64,000 nt of DNA from Siphonodentalium dalli (GCA_032622095.1 CP136061.1:11299287-11363286), one strand, 5' to 3'. Positions 20,260-33,602 are shown, numbered from the stretch's first letter. Numbers and translations are program-made. Notes: generated from the letters alone by a model not told the origin.

Positions 20260-22080
20260 GGATCCGGAGTGGGGTGCATGGGATGTAAGTTTACATTGTG
20301 ATCCTATATACAACTGGACTTTCAATATTTGGTCTGTGCCACTCGAGGTTAAGCAGATTACACTTAATATACTAATAATAGATATATTTACTCTTATTTC
20401 TTAATGTATACATGTTTGGTTATGCACATGTCATAACTTAGTCATTATCGGATTTAAAACTATTGATACACAAAACTATATTCGGCCAAATGCTCCAAAT
20501 TATCAACCCCTATCGGGATATTGTTCAGCTAGTGTATAGAAGAATAACACAGAAATACTTTATACTCAGTGTTTTGTCTTCAAAATGCGTTTCGCACAAA
20601 GGGATTATGTTTACTTGGCTTAATTTCCAGTGATTACAGTTTATTATTACACGATAACTCGTTATTTCGGAGTTAATTATTATCAAAAGTTCAGCTTTCT
20701 ATAAAACGGACTTCTACAGCATAGGTTCGTTCCGGGAAGTTTAACGCATTCGAGATATCTATAAGTTTGAGTGATTGGTCCCGATTGTACGGTTCCAGTA
20801 CACCACTTAATCAAAAGAAATCCTTACTGAATCATCGATCACACAACAGGCAATAGAACGACTTCCGGTGTAACACTTCCTATACACAGGGCTGGGCAAG
20901 GAACTTTCCAAATGTTGGAAATGTCCAACCCTAATCCACTATCAGCTATGGCACATCAACTTTTATTCCTGATACAACAGTGTACAATTATTGTACAATA
21001 ATATGATTATACGCAAGCGTACTTAACGAACCAAAGCTAAAACAATCACATAGGGGTTTCTGCATGTAGCGTATAAAACAATTCTGCTTTGTTCATAAGT
21101 ATGTGTTTGCATTCTATTCAAGAAAATAGGATATGTATATGGATTATCAGATGCATGTAAGTATGCAGACTTATGATAACAATCAAACCCACATTAAATA
21201 TTATCTTATTTCATTTCGCACGGTATATAGTCACTACATAACCATGCAGTATTGATCAACTGCTGTGCATCAGTTGGAAAATAAAGCTTTGAGATACACG
21301 TATCTAGATCGTGTTGAGTTGTGGTTATTTTAGTTTATTTATGATTTGATACAGTAGAGTGCCGGAGTAGAGTAAACCAAATAAATGATTTTATGACGTT
21401 TATATAAATAGGAGAATGTTGCACATCGACTGATTTGTGTTGACCTCTTGACAATACTGCTTTAGGCCCACCGATCTAATATGCGACATTCGCGCTCCCA
21501 AAATTCAAAAATTGGAGCGCCGTATTAGTTAATAATTGGTGACGTCATAAAATCATATATAGCCTATATACGACCCAAAGCGTCCGGCTTTGGTTCGTTA
21601 TTACCTTCTAGTGAAAAGTCGCTCCGTGTTCTTCAATTTTGTAAATTTTCATCTCGCAATATGCAAAATTCAGACTTGACACAAAACATATATGGACAGC
21701 CGTGCACGGCACTATCTGATGTACTCAATAGGACAGTTGAGAAATGACATAATTTACGTTGCTGGTGTCATGGTACCTTAATTGTCCTCTTGAGGCTTTC
21801 TCAAGTGTGAATGGCCATATGGGACTTTTCGGTTGAACATTCTTCCCAACATCGTGTATTGTAGTCAACGTACATGTAGGTGAAAACCTGTTGCCATGGT
21901 AACTGACCCTCATAATGGCTATAAAATATCCAAATGTACACCCACCATCTATGTCATCTCTCTACACCTACACAATTATACACCTAAACAAACTCTTCTA
22001 ACAACCAGATTGGAACAGTGTGTAAACTAATTTACACTGTATTGCAATTTGCTTCTAAACTGCACGGTGAATATGTGTCA
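20260..22080. other. Unassigned AT-rich DNA
   Basis: I find no supported gene, tandem repeat or paired inverted repeat. CAGGGCTGGGCAAG at 20887 looks like a hAT terminus but I could not find its partner. Confidence 0.5.
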
Positions 22081-24380
22081 GTATCGTTAACGGGGATCCA
22101 GTTCGAAACTGCCTCCCCATTTTCAAATAAATAAATAAATAATAAATAACAGTTTTATATAGCGTAAAATCAACTGAAGTGTTCTATACTGTCCGCGATC
22201 GGGCCCCACCGCTTGACATGTTGAACATAAAATACAATTGCAGACATAAGATATACGAACAACAATAAAATAGAAACACTATATGCACCTTATAAAATAG
22301 CGAACACAGATTTAGAATAACAGAACATTATTTTAAAAGACATAATTAATTTAGTGGTGATAACTGGCTATGCTAAACACAATATTAACTGCCAAAGGGT
22401 AAAAATGGTGGACGGGAAACAATAAAATACTAATATAAATAGCAATAACAGGTTGAAATAAAATTAGTTTTTTTTAGTTTTGATAGCATTTCATGATAAA
22501 ATAAAAAACAATTATCACACATATGTATGTGACAGTGCTATTTTATATACCAAAACAGTATATGCCTTTATTACATGCTACACATGTATACAAACTAAGT
22601 TATTATACCTAAATCACTAATATACATTTTATAGCCGCATTATCATTTCATTCCGCGTACTTGGTCCATTTCATTCCATTTCGCGCTATTCCGTTCTTTA
22701 ATTTCCCGTTCCTAGTTCGGTTCCTGATCTCTATTTTGCTATTTGCTATTTCTATCTACGCCCAGTCTCTTACCCACTTAAGTCTATTATCTGTCTATGT
22801 TTGAGCCCAATATTAGATCTAACTGTCGGACACTAAGGTGTCTTAGCCAATCACAGTTAAGCTTATTTGCCGCCTTTTGTCAGTTCATAATTAGCGTTCG
22901 AAGAGTGCACATCGTTCGTCTCGTTTGACATTTAGTGTCGTCGCACTTGAAATTCTTCAAATGGTTGAAGAATGTTAAAGTTAAGAAGTATAAGATGAAT
23001 ACTACGTTATGACATCTGACCTATGCTTTCCAAAGGATGGTATGTAATACTTGTTATATGTTTTTACCCGTTATTATATCTTGTATTTTAATACTATTGT
23101 CTTCGTTTTGGAAGTTTAGAATTACGTCATATTTGCAATATATATTTGCCCAATAGTTTAGGGATGTTGGAAATCGCACGCCGCGTTCGTAATCTCCCTT
23201 TTATACTAGCATGTTGGTTTTATGTCTAACTGTTAATTACAGTTAGGATTGTGTCAAATAGTTGTTTATATCGACAATAGGGAAGTTGGTTTATTGACAC
23301 AATCACATTTCACATATTTATTAATATCCATTCTGGATATATATTTTGGTAGCAACTACAATCTATGTATTTGTTCACCAGGGTCATTTTTCTCGTTGGA
23401 CATCTCTGGATTGGTGTCTGATGTGTGATGTCTGATGTTTGATGTTGTTGGATGTCTAGCTGTCTGTATAGATGTGTGTGATGTCATCCATATGTGTCTT
23501 GTGATGTTGGGTTGTGTTTCCGTTGCATGAGTATCAAATAAATGCATGATGAAGACTTTTAAGGTAGGCGTAGTGTTTCAATAGACCCTGCCAGATGTTA
23601 AGACTCAGAGCCCATAAATGTTTGTGATAGCGACATGGTTCACTTAAGACCCACCCTGTGCTCTACCACATGTACACATGGTATGAAGGAGGAAAAATTA
23701 GCACCAGCACTGGGGTCTGATATATTTGTTATGTCGACACAATTACAACCTATTTGTGGTGTAAAATTTTCTAACAAAGTTTGTGTGAGGCATGAAATTT
23801 CCAATTGTTTGTCACAAATGTTTGAGGGTAGACTTTCCCAACCCAACCCCCTGTCTCTGCGCCCCTGTCTAAGGTGATCTATGGTGATCTATGGTGCGGT
23901 GGTGGTTGATACAGATACGGTCAGTAGAATAAAATTCTCGTTATTTCTTACACGAAATAGCAATCTGTGGACGTAATTACAACTGGTTTACTAAATATAC
24001 ATTATATCGAGCAATCGCTCAGTTCGTTTCGTTTCCCCGCGGCTGATTCCGGATTTTTTAGATAAATAGATTACGAGGCGATTAAGCCGGAGCGTCTCAA
24101 TATGACTTGATAAATTTCGTTTTCTATTAGTTTCGCATCTCGTCCGTGTAGTCTCGGTTTTCTTCCTGCGCGCGGATGTTTGCTTCGCCATGCCCCCACA
24201 CAATGTCGCAAAATCAATCAACAGAAGATTAGCTTCCGATCGAACGATAAATTACCCAGTTCGATAAACTCGCTACTTAACATCTTCCCACTCTCGTCTG
24301 TCTGCGTGTAATGGACGTTATTCATCAGAAGAGAGGTTTAGATTTCAAGACGGTAAACTGCAAACTGGTAGCTAACAGAC
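22081..24380. other. Unassigned DNA with an (AAAT)n tract
   Basis: An AAAT-type microsatellite lies at 22126-22149. A low-complexity GATGT-rich segment is at 23415-23500 and explains the short minus-strand frame there. The stretch 23765-23875 resembles the segment at 16222-16330. No gene is supported. Confidence 0.5.
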
Positions 24381-24400
24381 CCGTACCATTGCGACGTTCA

Positions 24401-24546
24401 GCTTTTTCGCGTGGTCGGTAGCTGTTTCGTGTGGTCGGCATGATGCAGCTTTTTCGCGTGGTAGCTAACAGACCCTTTACTTTAGCGACGGTCGGCAGCT
24501 GATTCGCGTGGTCGGCAGCTGATTCGCGTGGTCGACAGCTCTTTCC
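24401..24546 (+). repeat. ~20 bp tandem repeat
   Basis: CAGCTGATTCGCGTGGTCGG is repeated directly near 24496 and 24516. Looser copies with GTAGCTGTTTCGTGTGGTCGG-like and CAGCTTTTTCGCGTGGT text precede it. Confidence 0.75.
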
Positions 24547-24590
24547 GTTGTACCCACACTGTTTTAGATTATTCACAGTTCATACCATAA

Positions 24591-24604
24591 AGAGAGAGAG
24601 AGAG
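24591..24604 (+). repeat. (AG)n microsatellite
   Basis: Seven AG dinucleotides in a row. Confidence 0.9.
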
Positions 24605-25524
24605 CAATGCTTCGAGTTGAGTCAAATATTGTGCAGCGGTCCGCCACTTTATTATGGGTTTAGGAGCCCCCCCCCCCCCCTCCCCTTTCGTACGCCGTAG
24701 TCCGTGCCCTGTTATGAGGTACGCCGTATTCCGCCCCTCTGTTAGGAGGTATTCGGTATTCCAAAAATACCGGTATTCGTACGCCGACCTTCCAAAAAAT
24801 GATCATAATAATAACATAAATGAGATATTTGTCACAATAAATTCACGGTTTGACATACAGATCGTCGACCATCGTCATTTTAGGTCATTTTAGACGTGGA
24901 CACTGCGGGATGACCGGCTTTCGTACGGCAATAGAAAATTTATCCATATGGCTGTTAACTGGTATTCCGTATTCCACCCTCTGTGTTAAGTGGTATTCCG
25001 TATTCCAGGGGGTGGGGGCCTCGTTTAGATCCAACAGTGAAAGTTAGTCTTTGTTATACTGTTATTTTCATGTTATTTACTTGTACGCTTGTCTTTTGTC
25101 ATTATTTGTGTAAACGTTATGCACCATTGGGATTAAATCGTATCTTATCTTATCTGCCATAGCTTCTAACGTTTAGCCCTAGTAATGCATCTGGTCGTAC
25201 ACTTCATAACTTTATATGATCAGTTTACATGTATAAAATCAGGGTTTATGGCATCCAAGTATGTCCTCATAGAACAAGACGCGAAGTTCAACTCAATGAC
25301 ACGGCGACGTCTGAATTGTTAGAACATACATTTCATACATTATTAGACATTCAATTCAAGCGAATGCCGTCGCTATAATTTAATTCAAGCGAACACCTTC
25401 GCTATAAGCGCTGCCGAGACACAACGTGTACATTCGCCAGATCGCATTTCCCCTCTTACGAAGTCAGACGGTTGTTCAATGTATCGGCAAACGTCGATCA
25501 AACCAGCGGATAAAACTTATCATC
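24605..25524. other. Unassigned DNA with degenerate GTATTCCG repeats
   Basis: GTATTCCG/GTATTCGG-type words recur at 24725-24780 and 24960-25010, next to a C tract at 24668-24679. AATTCAAGCGAA...TCGCTATAA is repeated twice at about 25351-25405. No gene is supported. Confidence 0.5.
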
Positions 25525-25800
25525 TGAACTGTACTGGAATATGCCGCGTCAGTATGGGATAACTGTTGTGATTATGATGCAAAATATCTGGAAGATTTGC
25601 AATATGATGAGGCTAGAGTCGTTAAATGGTCCACAATAAGTTGCAGCTTTGCAAAGTTGCTTGGTGGGACCAGCTGGGACACACTTGAAAAACGCAGAGA
25701 GATTGGAACTTATACAATTTTATAGAATTGTGACCAAATTTACTCCTGCGTACTTATATGATTTTGAACCCCGATCTCCGGCGTCCAATCTAATTATGAT
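25525..25800 (+). pseudogene. C-terminal fragment of a LINE reverse transcriptase, broken
   Basis: Frame 1 (25534-25725) reads LEYAASVWDNC, then about ten residues later YLEDLQYDEARVV, then GGTSWDTLEKRRE. This is the order found at the C-terminal end of the reverse transcriptase ORF of many non-LTR retrotransposons: a (P)LLEYA..VWD motif, an LE..Q..AAR motif, then L.W..L..RR. In-frame stops lie at 25525-25527 and 25723-25725. The family text then continues in the next frame as FYRIVTKFTPAYLYDFEP, which matches the usual (L)FYKIVN...P.YL.DL.P segment. It therefore carries at least one frameshift and is dead. No polymerase catalytic core (YADD) is visible upstream, so it is a 5'-truncated remnant. 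Confidence 0.75.
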
Positions 25801-25984
25801 TTCAGAACAATTAATCTTAGTATTCCTTTTTGCAATATTCTTAAATCCAATCGCTGATATCCCCGGCCGCGAATTTATGAAATAAATTACCATAAAAGGC
25901 AAGACAAAGTGAATTGGTAAAATAATTCAAATTATTCTTAACAGTTTCTGTGGGACCGACTGAGAGACAACGATTTTGCGAATT

Positions 25985-26135
25985 TGCGTGCACACGACAA
26001 AGCCATATATATTACCGCCGACTATACGTGCACACGGCAAAGCCAGGTATATTACCACCGACTACGTGCACACGACAAAGCCGGGTATATTACCACCGAC
26101 TACGTCTAGCCAGGTGTATTACCGTCGATTACGTA
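25985..26135 (+). repeat. 38-40 bp tandem repeat, 3.5 units
   Basis: CGTGCACACGACAAAGCC begins three units, each continuing through a GTATATTACC and CCGACTA stretch. A fourth partial unit (CGTCTAGCCAGGTGTATTAC) ends it. Confidence 0.85.
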
Positions 26136-26184
26136 TATAGGCTGCAGCAACTTCAAGTATGACCTTCATCGCAATCACCTTATA

Positions 26185-26640
26185 TGTGACCCGCCATATC
26201 AAATCCAGTCGTAAGTCGGGATTTTTTTACCCTGTGCCAATGCATTCTCTTATATATGCGAGTCGACCATAGGTCTCCTCTCATATATAAGAGAATGCAT
26301 TGGCCTAACAATTTTTTACAAATTTAATAATTTGTTCTTGTATTCTTTAACAATTTTATAATTTCACCCATACAGAGCCCCAGACAAACATGAGCAGACG
26401 ACACTCTTCTATATGCTATATATGTGTGTGGCTCCATGCAGGGTAATGGATGTTTTTTATTTTATGTCCTAATAATTGTAAGAAACATTTATTTAAAAAA
26501 CGTGATAAACAATTGTTAGGCCAATGCATTCTCTTATATATGCGAGGCGACCTATGGTCGATTCGCATATATAAGAGAATGCATTGGCACAGGGTAAAAA
26601 AAATCCCGACTTACAACTGGATTTGATATGGCGGGTCACA
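26185..26640. mobile_element. MITE, 456 bp, TA target duplication, double-hairpin inverted repeats
   Basis: Both ends begin TGTGACCCGCCATATCAAAT and the arms match for about 130 bp (26185-26317 against 26508-26640) with few differences. TA lies directly outside each end (26183-26184 and 26641-26642), as for Tc1/mariner-type elements. Each arm also contains its own palindrome, from CCAATGCATTCTCTTATATA to TATATAAGAGAATGCATTGG, so a single strand could fold as two small hairpins or one long one. The centre is AT-rich and non-coding. A decayed relative lies at 15516-15687, so the family is repeated in this genome. Confidence 0.9.
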
Positions 26641-26760
26641 TATGTGTGTTTTTACTTAAATGAACACAATCGTCGAAAAACATTTCTAGAAGGTTCGAAC
26701 AACCTATCACTAGAAGAGAACAAGTTCAGAAATGTATAATACTAATATGCTCAACCCAAA

Positions 26761-26814
26761 CCCTAACCCTAACCCTAACCCTAACCCTAATCCTAACCCT
26801 AACCCTAACCCTAA
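26761..26814 (+). repeat. Interstitial telomeric repeat, nine CCCTAA units
   Basis: Nine hexamers in a row; the sixth is TCCTAA. Flanking CAACCCAAA-like text is degenerate. CCCTAA is the C-rich strand of the TTAGGG telomere repeat of most animals. It lies about 410 bp upstream of the 56 bp satellite. Confidence 0.95.
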
Positions 26815-27093
26815 CCAACCCAAACCACCAAGACCATTAATTATAGAACAACTGCACACCGTGGTCAAACTTTCCCCGACTCGAATCGAGAAAACTTATG
26901 GATAGTTGGTGTGAGGTCCCACGTGAGCCACCGACCTGTGTATGAGTCCTGGAGGTGATAGGGCGGCCGTATCACGTGAGTCATCGACCTATGGATACGG
27001 CTTAGCTCACTTTGGTCCTACATCTCTCCAAGACGAGTTGTTGAGTTTACCCGGCTCACTCAATCGGTCTCCACAGTATTTCAGATTCACTTT

Positions 27094-27144
27094 CTACTAT
27101 ATGTTGTATTCTACTATATGTTGTATTCTACTATATGTTGTATT
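27094..27144 (+). repeat. 17 bp tandem repeat, three units
   Basis: CTACTATATGTTGTATT is repeated three times at the edge of the satellite. Confidence 0.85.
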
Positions 27145-30100
27145 GTTCTTTTGATGTTTGAAGTACTGTTTTCTGTGATGTTTTTCTGCATGATGTTTCT
27201 GTTTTCTTTGATTATCGTCCTGATGGTTGTTGTGTGTTTATGTATTCTGCATTGTTCATGCCTGTATCGTTGTGGTGAGGTACCGGTGGGTGTTTCTGTA
27301 TTCTGCATTGTTCATGCCTGTATCGTTGTGGTGAGGTAAGGGTGGGTATTTATGTATTCTGCATTGTTTATGCCTGTATCGTTGTGGTGAGGTAACGGTG
27401 GGTGTTTCTGTATTCTGCATTGTTCATGTCTGTATCGTTGTGGTGAGGTACCGGTGGGTGTTTCTGTATTATGCATTGTTCATGCCTGTATCGTTGTGGT
27501 GAGGTACCGGTGGGTGTTTCTGTATTCTGCATTGTTCATGTCTGTATCGTTGTGGTGAGGTACCGGTGGGTGTTTCTGTATTCTGCATTGTTCATGCCTG
27601 TATCGTTGTGGTGAGGTACCGGTGGGTGTTTCTGTATTCTGCATTGTTCATGCCTCTATCGTTGTGGTGAGGTACCGGTGGGTGTTTCTGTATTCTGCAT
27701 TGTTCATGCCTCTATCGTTGTGGTGAGGTACCGGTGGGTGTTTCTGTATTCTGCATTGTTCATGCCTGTATCGTTGTGGTGAGGTACCGGTGGGTGTTTC
27801 TGTATTTTGCATTGTTCATGCCTGTATCGTTGTGGTGAGGTACCGGTTGGTGTTTCTGTATTCTGCATTGTTCGTGCCTGTATCGTTGTGGTGAGGTACC
27901 GGTTGGTGTTTCTGTATTCTGCATTGTTCATGCCTGTATCGTTGTGGTGAGGTACCGGTGTGTGTTTCTGTATTTTGCATTGTTCATGCCTGTATCGTTG
28001 TGGTGAGGTACCGGTGGGTGTTTCTGTATTCTGCATTGTTCATGCCTGTATCGTTGTGGTGAGGTACCGGTGGGTGTTTCTGTATGCTGCATTGTTCATG
28101 CATGTATCGTTGTGGTGAGGTACCGGTGGGTGTTTCTGTATTCTGCATTGTTCATGCCTGTATCGTTGTGGTGAGGTACCGGTGGGTGTTTCTGTATTAT
28201 GCATTGTTCATGCCTGTATCGTTGTGGTGAGGTACCGGTGGGTGTTTCTGTATTCTGCATTGTTCATGCCTGTATCGTTGTGGTGAGGTACCGGTGGGTG
28301 TTTCTGTATTCTGCATTGTTCATGCCTGTATCGTTGTGGTGAGGTACCGGTGGGTGTTTCTGTATTCTGCATTGTTCATGCCTGTATCGTTGTGGTGAGG
28401 TACCGGTGGGTGTTTCTGTATTCCGCATTGTTCATGCCTGTATCGTTGTGGTGAGGTACCGGTGGGTGTTTCTGTATTCTGCATTGTTCATGCCTGTATC
28501 GTTGTGGTGAGGAACCGGTGGGTGTTTCTGTATTCTGCATTGTTCATGCCTGTATCGTTGTGGTGAGGTACCGGTGGGTGATTCTGTATTCTGCATTGTT
28601 CATGCCTGTATCGTTGTAGTGAGGTACCGGTGGGTGTTTCTGTATTTTGCATTGTTCATGCCTGTATCGTTGTGGTGAGGTACCGGTGGGTGTTTCTGTA
28701 TTCTGCATTGTTCATGCCTGTATCGTTGTGGTGAGGTACCGGTGGGTGTTTCTGTATTTTGCATTGTTCATGCCTGTATCGTTGTGGTGAGGTACCGGTG
28801 GGTGTTTCTGTATTCTGCATTGTTCATGCCTGTATCGTTGCGGTGAGGTACCGGTGGGTGTTTCTGTATTCTGCATTGTTCATGCCTGTATCGTTGTGGT
28901 GAGGTACCGGTGGGTGTTTCTGTATTCTGCATTGTTCATGCCTGTATCGTTGTGGTGAGGTACCGGTGGGTGTTTCTGTATTCCGCATTGTTCATGCCTG
29001 TATCGTTGTGGTGAGGTACCGGTGGGTATTTCTGTATTCTGCATTGTTCATGCCTGTATCGTTGTGGTGAGGTACCGGTGGGTGTTTCTGTATTCTGCAT
29101 TGTTCATGCCTGTATCGTTGTGGTGAGGTATCGGTTGGTGTTTCTGTATTCTGCATTGTTCATGCCTGTATCGTTGTGGTGAGGTATCGGTTGGTGTTTC
29201 TGTATTCTGCATTGTTCATGCCTGTATCGTTGTGGTGAGGTACCGGTGGGTGTTTCTGTATTCTGCATTGTTCATGCCTGTATCGTTGTGGTGAGGTACC
29301 GGTGTGTGTTTCTGTATGCTGCATTGTTCATGCCTGTATCGTTGTGGTGAGGTACCGGTGGGTGTTTCTGTATTCTGCATTGTGCATGTCTGTATCGATG
29401 TGGTGAGGTACCGGTGGGTGTTTCTGTATTCTGCATTGTTCATGTCTGTATCGTTGTGGTGAGGTACCGGTGGGTGTTTCTGTATTCTGCATTGTTCATG
29501 CCTGTATCGTTGTGGTGAGGTACCGTTGGGTGTTTCTGTATTTTGCATTGTTCATGCCTGTATCGTTGTGGTGGGGTACCGGTGGGTGTTTCTGTATTCT
29601 GCATTGTTCATGCCTGTATCGTTGTGGTGAGGTACCGGTGGGTGTTTCTGTATTCTGCATTGTTCATGCCTGTATCGTTGTGGTGAGGTACCGGTGGGTG
29701 TTTCTGTATTCTGCATTGTTCATGCCTGTATCGTTGTGGTGAGGTACCGGTGGGTGTTTCTGTATTCTGCATTGTTCATGCCTGTATCGTTGTGGTGAGG
29801 TACCGGTGGGTATTTCTGTATTCTGCATTGTTCATGCCTGTATCGTTGTGGTGAGGTACCGGTGGGTGTTTCTGTATTCTGCATTGTTCATGCCTGTATC
29901 GTTGTGGTGAGGTACGGGTTGGTATTTCTGTATTCTGCATTGTTTATGCCTGTATCGTTGTGGTGAGGTACCGGTGGGTATTTCTGTATTCTGCATTGTT
30001 CATGGCTGTATCGTTGTGGTGAGGTACCGGTGGGTGTTTCTGTATTCTGCATTGTTCATGCCTGTATCGTTGTGGTGAGGTACCGGTGGGTGTTTCTGTA

Positions 30101-31420
30101 TTCTGCATTGTTCATGCCTGTATCGTTGTGGTGAGGTACGGGTGGGTGTTTCTGTATTCTGCATTGTTCATGCCTGTATCGTTGTGGTGAGGTACCGGTG
30201 GGTATTTCTGTATTCTGCATTGTTCATGCCTGTATCGTTGTGGTGAGGTACCGGTGGGTGTTTCTGTATTCCGCATTGTTCATTCCTGTATCGTTGTGGT
30301 GAGGTACCGGTGGGTGTTTCTGTATTCTGCATTGTTCATGCCTGTATCGTTCTGGTGAGGTACCGGTGGGTGTTTCTGTATTCTGCATTGTTCATGCCTG
30401 TATCGTTGTGGTGAGGTACCGGTGGGTGTTTATGTATTCTGCATTGTTCATGCCTGTATCGTTGTAGTGAGGTACCGGTGGGTGTTTCTGTATTCTGCAT
30501 TGTTCATGCCTGTATCGTTGTAGTGAGGTACCGGTGGGTGTTTCTGTATTCTGCATTGTTCATGCCTGTATCGTTCTGGTGAGGTACCGGTGGGTGTTTC
30601 TGTATTCTGCATTGTTCATGCCTGTATCGTTGTAGTGAGGTACCGGTGGGTGTTTCTGTATTCTGCATTGTTCATGCCTGTATCGTTGTGGTGAGGTACC
30701 GGTGGGTGTTTCTGTATTCTGCATTGTTCATGCCTGTATCGTTGTGGTGAGGTACCGGTTGGTATTTCTGTATTCTGCATTGTTCATGCCTGTATCGTTG
30801 TAGTGAGGTACCGGTGTGTATTTCTGTATTCTGCATTGTTCCTGTATCGTTGTGGTGAGGTACCGGTTGGTGTTTCTGTATTCTGCATTGTTCATGCCTG
30901 TATCGTTGTGGTGAGGTACCGGTGTGTGTTTCTGTATTCTGCATTGTTCATGCCTGTATCGTTGTGGTGAGGTACCGGTGGGTGTTTCTGTATTCTGCAT
31001 TGTTCATGTCTGTATCGTTGTGGTGAGGTACCGGTGGGTATTTCTGTATTCCGCATTGTTCATGCCTGTATCGTTGTGGTGAGGTACCGGTGGGTGTTTC
31101 TGTATTCTGCATTGTTCATGCCTGTATCGTTGTGGTGAGGTACCGGTGAGTGTTTCTGTATTCTGCATTGTTCATGCCTGTATCGTTGTGGTGAGGTACC
31201 GGTATGTGTTTCTGTATTCTGCATTGTTCATGCCTGTATCGTTGTGGTGGGGTACCGGTGGGTGTTTCTGTATTCTGCATTGTTCATGCCTGTATCGTTG
31301 TGGTGAGGTACCGGTGGGTGTTTATGTATTCTGCATTGTTCATGCCTGTATCGTTGTGGTGAGGTACCGGTGGGTGTTTATGTATTCTGCATTGTTCATG
31401 CCTGTATCGTTGTGGTGAGG

Positions 31421-31648
31421 TACCGGGGTGGGTTTTTCTGTATTCTGCATTGTTCATGCCTGTATCGTTGTGGTGAGGTACCGGTTGGTGTTTCTGTGAT
31501 CTGCATTGTTCATGCCTGTATCGTTGTGGTGAGGTACCGGGGTGGGTTTTTCTGTATTCTGCATTGTTCATGCCTGTATCGTTGTGGTGAGGTACCGGTT
31601 GGTGTTTCTGTGATCTGCATTGTTCATGCCTGTATCGTTGTGGTGAGG
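31421..31648 (+). repeat. 114 bp two-unit duplication with a +2 bp variant
   Basis: TACCGGGGTGGGTTTTTCTG starts at 31421 and at 31535. Each is followed by a GGTTGG unit carrying TCTGTGATCTGC. The block is one 58 bp plus one 56 bp unit, copied in tandem. Confidence 0.9.
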
Positions 31649-33602
31649 TACCGGTGTGTGTTTCTGTATTCCGCGTTGTTCATTCCTGTATCGTTGTGGT
31701 GAGGTACCGGTGGGTGTTTCTGTATTCTACATTGTTCATGCCTGTATCGTTGTGGTGAGGTACCGGTGGGTGTTTCTGTATTCTGCATTGTTCATGCCTG
31801 TATCGTTGTGGTGAGGTACCGGTTGGTGTTTCTGTATTCTGCATTGTTCATGCCTGTATCGTTGTGGTGAGGTACCGGTGTGTGTTTCTGTATTCTGCAT
31901 TGTTCATGCCTGTATCGTTGTGGTGAGGTACCGGTGGGTGTTTCTGTATTCTGCATTGTTCATGCCTGTATCGTTGTGGTGAGGTACCGGTGTGTGTTTC
32001 TGTATTCTGCATTGTTCATGCCTGTATCGTTGTGGTGGGGTACCGGTGGGTGTTTCTGTGTTCTGCATTGTTCATGCCTGTATCGTTGTGGTGAGGTACC
32101 GGTGGGTATTTCTGTATTCTGCATTGTTCATGCCTGTATCGTTGTGGTGAGGTACCGGTGGGTGTTTCTGTATTCTGCATTGTTCGTGCCTGTATCGTTG
32201 TAGTGAGGTACCGGTAGGTGTTTCTGTATTCCGCATTGTTCATGCCTGTATCGTTGTGGTGGGGTACCGGTGGGTATTTCTGTATTCTGCATTGTTCATG
32301 CCTGTATCGTTGTGGTGAGGTACCGGTGGGTGTTTCTGTATTCTGCATTGTTCATGCCTGTATCGTTGTGGTGAGGTACCGGTGGGTGTTTCTTTATTTT
32401 GCATTGTTCATGCCTGTATCGTTGTGGTGAGGTACCGGTGGGTGTTTCTGTATTCTGCATTGTTCATGCCTGTATCGTTGTGGTGAGGTACCGGTGGGTG
32501 TTTCTGTATTCTGCATTGTTCATGCCTGTATCGTTGTGGTGGGGTACCGGTGGGTGTTTCTGTATTCCGCATTGTTCATGCCTGTATCGTTGTGGTGGGG
32601 TACCGATGGGTGTTTCTGTATTCTGCATTGTTCATGCCTGTATCGTTGTGGTGAGGTACCGGTGGGTGTTTCTGTATTCTGCATTGTTCATGCCTGTATC
32701 GTTGTGGTGGGGTACCGGTGGGTGTTTCTGTATTCTGCATTGTTCATGCCTGTATCGTTGTAGTGAGGTACCGGTGGGTATTTCTGTATTCTGCATTGTT
32801 CATGCCTGTATCGTTGTGGTGGGGTACCGGTGGGTGTTTCTGTATTCTGCATTGTTTATGCCTGTATCGTTGTGGTGAGGTACCGGTGGGTATTTCTGTA
32901 TTCTGCATTGTTCATGCCTGTATCGTTGTGGTGAGGTACCGGTGGGTGTTTCTGTATTCTACATTGTTCATGCCTGTATCGTTGTGGTGAGGTACCGGTG
33001 GGTGTTTCTGTATTCTGCATTGTTCATGCCTGTATCGTTGTGGTGAGGTACCGGTGGGTGTTTCTGTATTCTGCATTGTTCATGCCTGTATCGTTGTGGT
33101 GAGGTACCGGTTGGTGTTTCTGTATTCTGCATGGTTCATGCCTGTATCGTTATGGTGAGGTACCGGTGGGTGTTTCTGTATTCTGCATTGTTCATGCCTG
33201 TATCGTTGTGGTGAGGTACCGGTGTGTGTTTCTGTATTCTGCATTGTTCATGCCTGTATCGTTGTGGTGAGGTACCGGTGGGTGTTTCTGTATTCTGCAT
33301 TATTCATGCCTGTATCGTTGTGGTGAGGTACCGGTGGGTGTTTCTGTATTCTGCATTGTTCATGCCTGTATCGTTGTGGTGAGGTACCGGTTGGTGTTTC
33401 TGTATTCTGCATTGTTCATGCCTGTATCGTTGTGGTGAGGTACCGGTGTGTGTTTCTGTATTCTGCATTGTTCATGCCTGTATCGTTGTGGTGAGGTACC
33501 GGTGGGTGTTTCTGTATTCTGCATTATTCATGCCTGTATCGTTGTGGTGAGGTACCGGTGGGTGTTTCTGTATTCTGCATTGTTCATGCCTGTATCGTTG
33601 TG

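Noticed and set aside
20887-20900. CAGGGCTGGGCAAG as a hAT terminus
   Set aside because: I found no inverted partner or 8 bp duplication nearby.
22100-22112. GTTCGAAAC as the B box of a tRNA gene or SINE
   Set aside because: No A box at a suitable distance and no cloverleaf; only an AAAT-rich tail follows.
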